Source: Deltaproteobacteria bacterium UBA1386
GTDB taxonomy: Bacteria; Desulfobacterota; Syntrophorhabdia; Syntrophorhabdales; Syntrophorhabdaceae
Assembly: GCA_002305765.1 (NCBI GenBank)
Contig: DBQU01000085.1
Span: 10,728-74,727 of the forward strand
DNA length: 64,000 bases
Direction of reading: 5' to 3'
The notes beneath the pieces were generated by a model. It worked only from the letters and a program-made list of their open reading frames with translations. It was not told the origin of the DNA and made no database searches. Position 1 is the first letter of the stretch. Each line of letters starts with the position of its first letter. Shown here one piece after another: positions 60,098 through 64,000 of the stretch. The translations under genes and the position numbers were made by a program.

Positions 60098-62671
60098 ATG
60101 AAGTATGCAAGATTGTTCTCCCCATTGAAAGTCGGAAGCTGCGTATTCCCCAACCGGATCATGTCGACGGCGGCGGTCACGAGACTGGCGTCGGAGGAAG
60201 GGCACATAACGCCGAATTTCGTCGAAAGGTACAGGAGACTGGCTGAGGGCGGGCTGGGCGCAATGGTTGTCGAGGCCGCCGTAGTGCTCCCGTCAAAAAG
60301 CTCCTTTAATCTGCGGATCAGCGATGACGCGTATATAGAGGAATTGAAGAACTTCGTCGACGAGATCAGGAAGGCCAATAGAGAGGTCAAGGTGGGGATC
60401 CAGCTCATTCATTTCCTCAAGGTTGCCAGAAGCGGCTGGAGGCAAAAGGTTGAGGATCTGAAACCGGAAGAGATAGCCGTAATACCCGGTCAATTTGCCA
60501 GCTCCGCCAAACGGGCGAGGGCGGCGGGTTTCGATTTCGTGGAGCTTCACATGGCCCATTTCACGACCCTTGCTTCGTTCCTGTCCCTGGTGAACAAGAG
60601 GCAGGATGAATACGGAGGTGACTTCGAGGGGCGCGTGAAACTGCCCGCGGAGGTAGTGAATGTCACCAGGGAAGCCGTGGGTGATGACTATACCATCGGC
60701 GTGAGAATGCTGGGTGAGGAATTCACGAAGGAAGGTAATACGCTTCTGCAAAGCGCGCGCGTGGCGAGACGGCTCGCTTCCCTGGGAGTCGACTATATCA
60801 GCGTCTCCGCTGGAGAGAGATTTGAGGATGCCGATCCCCCTCTCGAGAATTTTCCCCCATTCGCGGGCACCGGTTACAGCGGTTACAGGATGAGCCCGAG
60901 ATGGTGGAACCCGGACGGCGTGCAGGTCTATCTGGCGGACGGCATACGGAAAGCGGTGAGACAGGCCGGCTACGAGGTGCCCATCGTGTGCGCCGGCAAG
61001 GTCAGGATGCCCGATCTTGCCGAGAAGATACTTGAAGAAGGAAGGTCGGATGTCATAGGCATGGCGAGGACCCTTTTTGCCGACCCTGACTGGCCCGTGA
61101 AGGCGAGAGAAGGCAGGGCTGACGAGATCGTGAAATGCGCCGCCTGCGGGTACTGCAGCGAGGCGGACGAAAGGTATGAAACCGTCGTCTGCATCGAATG
61201 GCCCAAGGGCGCCCTGTCCGCTCCATCTCCGTGGCTCCTTGCGCCTCCATGCAAGGCCGCCTGCCCGGCAGGATTGGATATCCGGAGCTACATCGATCTG
61301 GCTGCACAGGGAGAGTACGAAAAGGCCCTGGCGGTGATCGAAGAGAAGATCCCCTTTCCCGCATCGGTGAGCCGGGTGTGCCCGCATCCGTGTGAGAGAG
61401 TATGCAACAGGGGCACGTTCGACCGACCGATCGCGATCAACGGGTTGAAACGGTTTGTCGTGGATGCCGTGGCGAAAGCGGGAAAAAGGGAGAAGGTCGA
61501 GCCTTTTCCGAGGACGCGGGATGAAAGGGTTGCCGTGATCGGTTCGGGACCGGCGGGCATGACCGCCGCCTTCGAGCTCGCGAAGCTCGGTTACCCCGTT
61601 ACGGTCTTTGAAGCGGCCCCCGTACCCGGCGGCATGCTGGCGCTCGGCATTCCCGAGTATCGCCTGCCGAAGAAGATGGTAAGGGAAGAGATCGATGCCA
61701 TCGAAAAACGCGGCGTGGAGATACGGCTCAATACCCCTGTCGGTGAAGGCGGCATGCCTTTCGGCAGCCTGCGCGAGGAAGGGTTCAAGGCGATCGTTGT
61801 CGCCATAGGAGCCCACAGGAGCGTGAGCCCCGGGATCGAGGGCGAAGGGCTCGAGGGTGTGCATCATGGTGTGGGTTTCCTGAAGGCGGTGAACCTGGGA
61901 GTCTCTGTGACCATCGGGGAAAAGGTCGCGGTCGTCGGCGGTGGCAACGTTGCCGTCGATGCGGCAAGGACGGTCCACCGCATGGGAGCGAAAGAGGTCA
62001 CCATATTCTACCGGAGATCGAAAGATGAGATGCCCGCGTACCCGGAGGAGATCGAGGCGGCTGAGACCGAGGGCGTGAAGATCGTCTTCCTGTCGGCACC
62101 GGTTGAGGTGACAGGGAAGGACGGGAAGGCGACGGGTTTGAGATGCGTGAGGACGGAGCTCGGCGCGCCGGATGAAAGCGGCCGCCGGACGGCGCATCCC
62201 GTAAAGGACTCGGAGTTTGAGATCGCCGCGGATTGTGTGATCCTCGCGGTGGGCGAAACGCCTGATGCCGGCTTCTTCGGGTCTGCGGGGCTTCCCATGA
62301 AGGTGCAAGGGGATTCGCAATGGACCGGCCAGGAAGGCATATTTGCCTGCGGCGATGCGGTAACAGGGCCGGCGACCGTCATCGAAGCCATCGCGTCGGG
62401 CCGCCGGACGGCGACGGGTGTTCACAGGTACATGTGCGGTGAATCCCTCGACTATACGATAGCGGAGCCCGCGGTGATCCCGGTGGAGGACGTCGAACTG
62501 GAGCGTTTCAAGAAGAGGGAACGGGAGAAGATGCCCGCCCTCAACGTGCCCGACAGGGTTGGCAATTTCAGGGAAGTGGAGCTTGGCTTCACGGAGCTGA
62601 TGGCGTCAAGCGAGGCTGAGCGGTGTTTCCAGTGCGGTATGTTCCCGAGGAAGGACAAGAACATCGGGTAG
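60098..62671 (+). CDS. Old-yellow-enzyme / GltD-like fusion flavoprotein (2,4-dienoyl-CoA-reductase-like)
   Basis: An 857-residue fusion. Residues 1-345 form an FMN TIM barrel of the old-yellow-enzyme family (LFSPLKVGSCVFPNRIMSTA...VNKRQDEYGGDFEGRVKLP), followed by a Cys cluster (CAACGYCSEADERYETVVC). About 375-470 is a GltD/NfnB-type double [4Fe-4S] domain (CKAACPAGLDI...CPHPCERVCNRG). About 470-800 has FAD (AVIGSGPAGMTAAFELAKLG) and NAD(P) (KVAVVGGGNVAVDAARTVHRMG) loops. In FadH the barrel is joined directly to an FAD domain; the extra iron-sulfur domain is unusual. It likely reduces an unsaturated CoA ester with NAD(P)H, or in reverse. Confidence 0.87.
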   Translation: MKYARLFSPLKVGSCVFPNRIMSTAAVTRLASEEGHITPNFVERYRRLAEGGLGAMVVEAAVVLPSKSSFNLRISDDAYIEELKNFVDEIRKANREVKVGIQLIHFLKVARSGWRQKVEDLKPEEIAVIPGQFASSAKRARAAGFDFVELHMAHFTTLASFLSLVNKRQDEYGGDFEGRVKLPAEVVNVTREAVGDDYTIGVRMLGEEFTKEGNTLLQSARVARRLASLGVDYISVSAGERFEDADPPLENFPPFAGTGYSGYRMSPRWWNPDGVQVYLADGIRKAVRQAGYEVPIVCAGKVRMPDLAEKILEEGRSDVIGMARTLFADPDWPVKAREGRADEIVKCAACGYCSEADERYETVVCIEWPKGALSAPSPWLLAPPCKAACPAGLDIRSYIDLAAQGEYEKALAVIEEKIPFPASVSRVCPHPCERVCNRGTFDRPIAINGLKRFVVDAVAKAGKREKVEPFPRTRDERVAVIGSGPAGMTAAFELAKLGYPVTVFEAAPVPGGMLALGIPEYRLPKKMVREEIDAIEKRGVEIRLNTPVGEGGMPFGSLREEGFKAIVVAIGAHRSVSPGIEGEGLEGVHHGVGFLKAVNLGVSVTIGEKVAVVGGGNVAVDAARTVHRMGAKEVTIFYRRSKDEMPAYPEEIEAAETEGVKIVFLSAPVEVTGKDGKATGLRCVRTELGAPDESGRRTAHPVKDSEFEIAADCVILAVGETPDAGFFGSAGLPMKVQGDSQWTGQEGIFACGDAVTGPATVIEAIASGRRTATGVHRYMCGESLDYTIAEPAVIPVEDVELERFKKREREKMPALNVPDRVGNFREVELGFTELMASSEAERCFQCGMFPRKDKNIG

Positions 62672-62723
62672 TCCGCACCGGGGCAACACGAGCACCAGCA
62701 ACAACATAGATGGAGGTACCACA

Positions 62724-63125
62724 ATGTCAAAAGAATGTTTTAACGTGTTCGATGAAATGTACAAGCGGAAGAAATTCACCTGGAGTGATGCGGTAAAGAA
62801 AGGCAAGGTCATAGCCATCTCGGGTACGGTGGCCACCGACGAGAACCACCGGACGCTCTACGCGGGCGATCTTAACGCGCAGATGCGCTATATATTCGAA
62901 AGCGTCAAGAACCTGCTCGAAAAGATGGGCGCGAGCATGGACGACGTCATCAAAACGACGGATTACATCACGCCCCAGGCCGTCCCCGACTACGCGAAAA
63001 CGGCCGGCATACGAAGGGAGTATTTCAAAGAGGACAGCTATCCGGCCGCCACGGGAGTTGTGGTGCACAGCCTCCTCAGGCCTGACTGGCTTATTGAGAT
63101 CGATTTTCTTGCAGTCGTGGACTGA
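62724..63125 (+). CDS. RidA-family protein
   Basis: A 133-residue YjgF/RidA-fold trimeric protein (KVIAISGTVATDENHRTLYAGDLNAQMRYIFESVKNLLEKMGASMDDVIKTTDYI...VVVHSLLRPDWLIEIDFLAVVD). The Arg that binds the substrate carboxylate in canonical RidA lies in the GIRREYF region or is shifted, so imine deaminase activity is uncertain. Members in aromatic pathways act as hydrolases or on ring-opened intermediates. GGAGG lies upstream. Confidence 0.85.
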   Translation: MSKECFNVFDEMYKRKKFTWSDAVKKGKVIAISGTVATDENHRTLYAGDLNAQMRYIFESVKNLLEKMGASMDDVIKTTDYITPQAVPDYAKTAGIRREYFKEDSYPAATGVVVHSLLRPDWLIEIDFLAVVD

Positions 63126-63148
63126 TAGCGACAAGAGCGACGTGAGCA

Positions 63149-63183
63149 GGGCAGGCCCTGCGGAATCTCAGCGGGGCCTGCCC
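63149..63183 (+). other. Intercistronic hairpin before the enoyl-CoA hydratase gene
   Basis: GGGCAGGCCC (63149-63158) pairs with GGGCCTGCCC (63174-63183), just upstream of the GAGGAG ribosome binding site at about 63187. It may affect translation or mRNA processing. Confidence 0.55.
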
Positions 63184-63196
63184 ACGAGAGGAGAAT

Positions 63197-63976
63197 ATGG
63201 ACCAGGGTGAGGTGATCGTCAGAAAGGATGGGAGAGTGCTCTATCTCACGATAAAGCGTGAGAAGGCGCTCAACGCTCTCAACAGGAACATACTGGAGGG
63301 ACTTGCGGTCGTCTTCGAAGGTCTCGAAAAAAAACGTGATGCAAGCGTGGTGGTCATGACCGGATACGGTCCGAAGGCCTTCGTGGCCGGCGCGGACGTG
63401 CGGGAGATCAAGGATGCAGGCGCGGGCAGAACGGAGTTCATCAGGATGGGACAGAGGGTTTTCCACCGGATAATGACGTCCCCCAGCGTGGTCATTGCCG
63501 CCGTGAACGGGTTCGCACTGGGAGGAGGTTGCGAGCTGGCGCTGGCCTGCGACATACGCATCGCGTCAGAGAATGCCTCCATCGGCATGCCCGAGACAGG
63601 CATTGGAGTGATGCCCGGCTATGGGGGAACGCAGTTGCTCTCCCGCTTGCTGCACCCTGGAATGGCGAAATACATGATCTTTTCGGGAACCCCCGTGAAT
63701 GCCTCTGAGGCCCTGCAACTGGGCCTCGTCGAAAAGGTCTACCCTGAGGGCGTGTTCATGGAAGAAGTGGAAAAGCTCGCGCGGAAGATCGCTTCGAGAG
63801 GTCCGATCGCCCTCGAGTGCTGCAAGAGGGCCATCGACAACGGAGTGGGGCTGCCCTTGCGGGAAGCCCTGGAGGTGGAGATCGTCGAGTACGACAAGGT
63901 GGCCCGTTCCCGGGATGCCGAAGAGGGTCTCTCCGCCTTTCTCGAGAAGAGGGAACCAGTCTTCACCGGAACGTAG
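63197..63976 (+). CDS. Enoyl-CoA hydratase/isomerase (crotonase family)
   Basis: A 259-residue crotonase-fold enzyme. The oxyanion-hole strand is KAFVAGADVREI with GFALGGGCELALACD. Both catalytic glutamates of hydratases are present, in GGGCEL and in GMPETGIGVMPGYGGTQ. It should add water to an enoyl-CoA made by the preceding enzymes. GAGGAGA precedes the ATG. The operon continues with the next gene. Confidence 0.92.
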   Translation: MDQGEVIVRKDGRVLYLTIKREKALNALNRNILEGLAVVFEGLEKKRDASVVVMTGYGPKAFVAGADVREIKDAGAGRTEFIRMGQRVFHRIMTSPSVVIAAVNGFALGGGCELALACDIRIASENASIGMPETGIGVMPGYGGTQLLSRLLHPGMAKYMIFSGTPVNASEALQLGLVEKVYPEGVFMEEVEKLARKIASRGPIALECCKRAIDNGVGLPLREALEVEIVEYDKVARSRDAEEGLSAFLEKREPVFTGT

Positions 63977-63990
63977 ATAAGGAGATCACA

Positions 63991-64000
63991 ATGGAAATAA
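63991..64000 (+). CDS. Start of a further operon gene (cut by window end)
   Basis: ATGGAAATAA at the last ten bases is preceded at 6-9 bases by AAGGAG, 14 bp after the hydratase stop. Only three codons (MEI) are visible. It is probably another gene of the same catabolic operon. Confidence 0.55.

Noticed and set aside
60293..62425. 710-codon open frame antisense to the fusion flavoprotein
   Set aside because: His/Arg/Pro-rich shadow of a strongly supported enzyme gene; no start signals.

Overview
The window looks like a chromosomal segment of a mesophilic, mostly anaerobic, moderately GC-rich bacterium. The gene content fits a deltaproteobacterial or Syntrophorhabdus-like aromatic degrader: two aryl/acyl-CoA ligases, a Liv-type ABC importer beside CoA-ester enzymes, a HydG maturase, many two-component proteins and several very large secreted proteins. 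This placement is inferred from gene content only. No rRNA, tRNA, CRISPR array, integrase or intact insertion sequence was found.

Layout. 0-6.5 kb: a frameshifted mgtE, a decayed copy of the uspA promoter and 5' end, an autotransporter, a GNAT protein, a TPR membrane protein and a methyltransferase remnant. 6.6-11.3 kb: a benzoate-CoA-ligase-type enzyme behind a -24/-12 (sigma-54) promoter, next to an NtrC-type regulator and its kinase. 11.6-16.3 kb: an aldehyde dehydrogenase, an orphan Cys-motif protein, a C45 acyltransferase-like protein and a fasciclin protein. 16.4-19.8 kb: a flavin disulfide reductase, a sulfur oxygenase reductase with every known active-site residue, and a secreted MsrB. 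19.9-23.7 kb: a chemoreceptor, a secreted single Cache domain behind a flagellar-type (sigma-28) promoter, a Gly/Met-rich periplasmic protein and UspA.

24-32 kb is one gene for a 2,675-residue exported protein with Ig/PKD-like, TSP1-like and TPR regions. 32-38 kb: nicotinate phosphoribosyltransferase and an overlapping FIST / hybrid kinase / GGDEF operon. 38-48 kb: a secreted HEFTH (metallopeptidase-like) protein, HU, an amidohydrolase, two Hsp20 chaperones, HydG with a small hydrogenase regulator, a four-BACON-domain protein and an HTH/membrane protein pair with a repeated operator. 48-52.6 kb: an NCS2-like permease carrying a degenerate GHKL domain, a methyltransferase, an alpha/beta hydrolase and a D-2-hydroxyacid dehydrogenase.

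52.8-64 kb is a coherent catabolic operon. An IclR regulator with a 15-bp palindrome at its own promoter is followed by a complete branched-chain-amino-acid-type ABC importer, an acyl-CoA ligase, a large old-yellow-enzyme/GltD-like fusion oxidoreductase, a RidA protein and an enoyl-CoA hydratase. It continues past the window edge. The inferred job is uptake, CoA activation and reductive or hydratase processing of an organic acid, probably aromatic or alicyclic.
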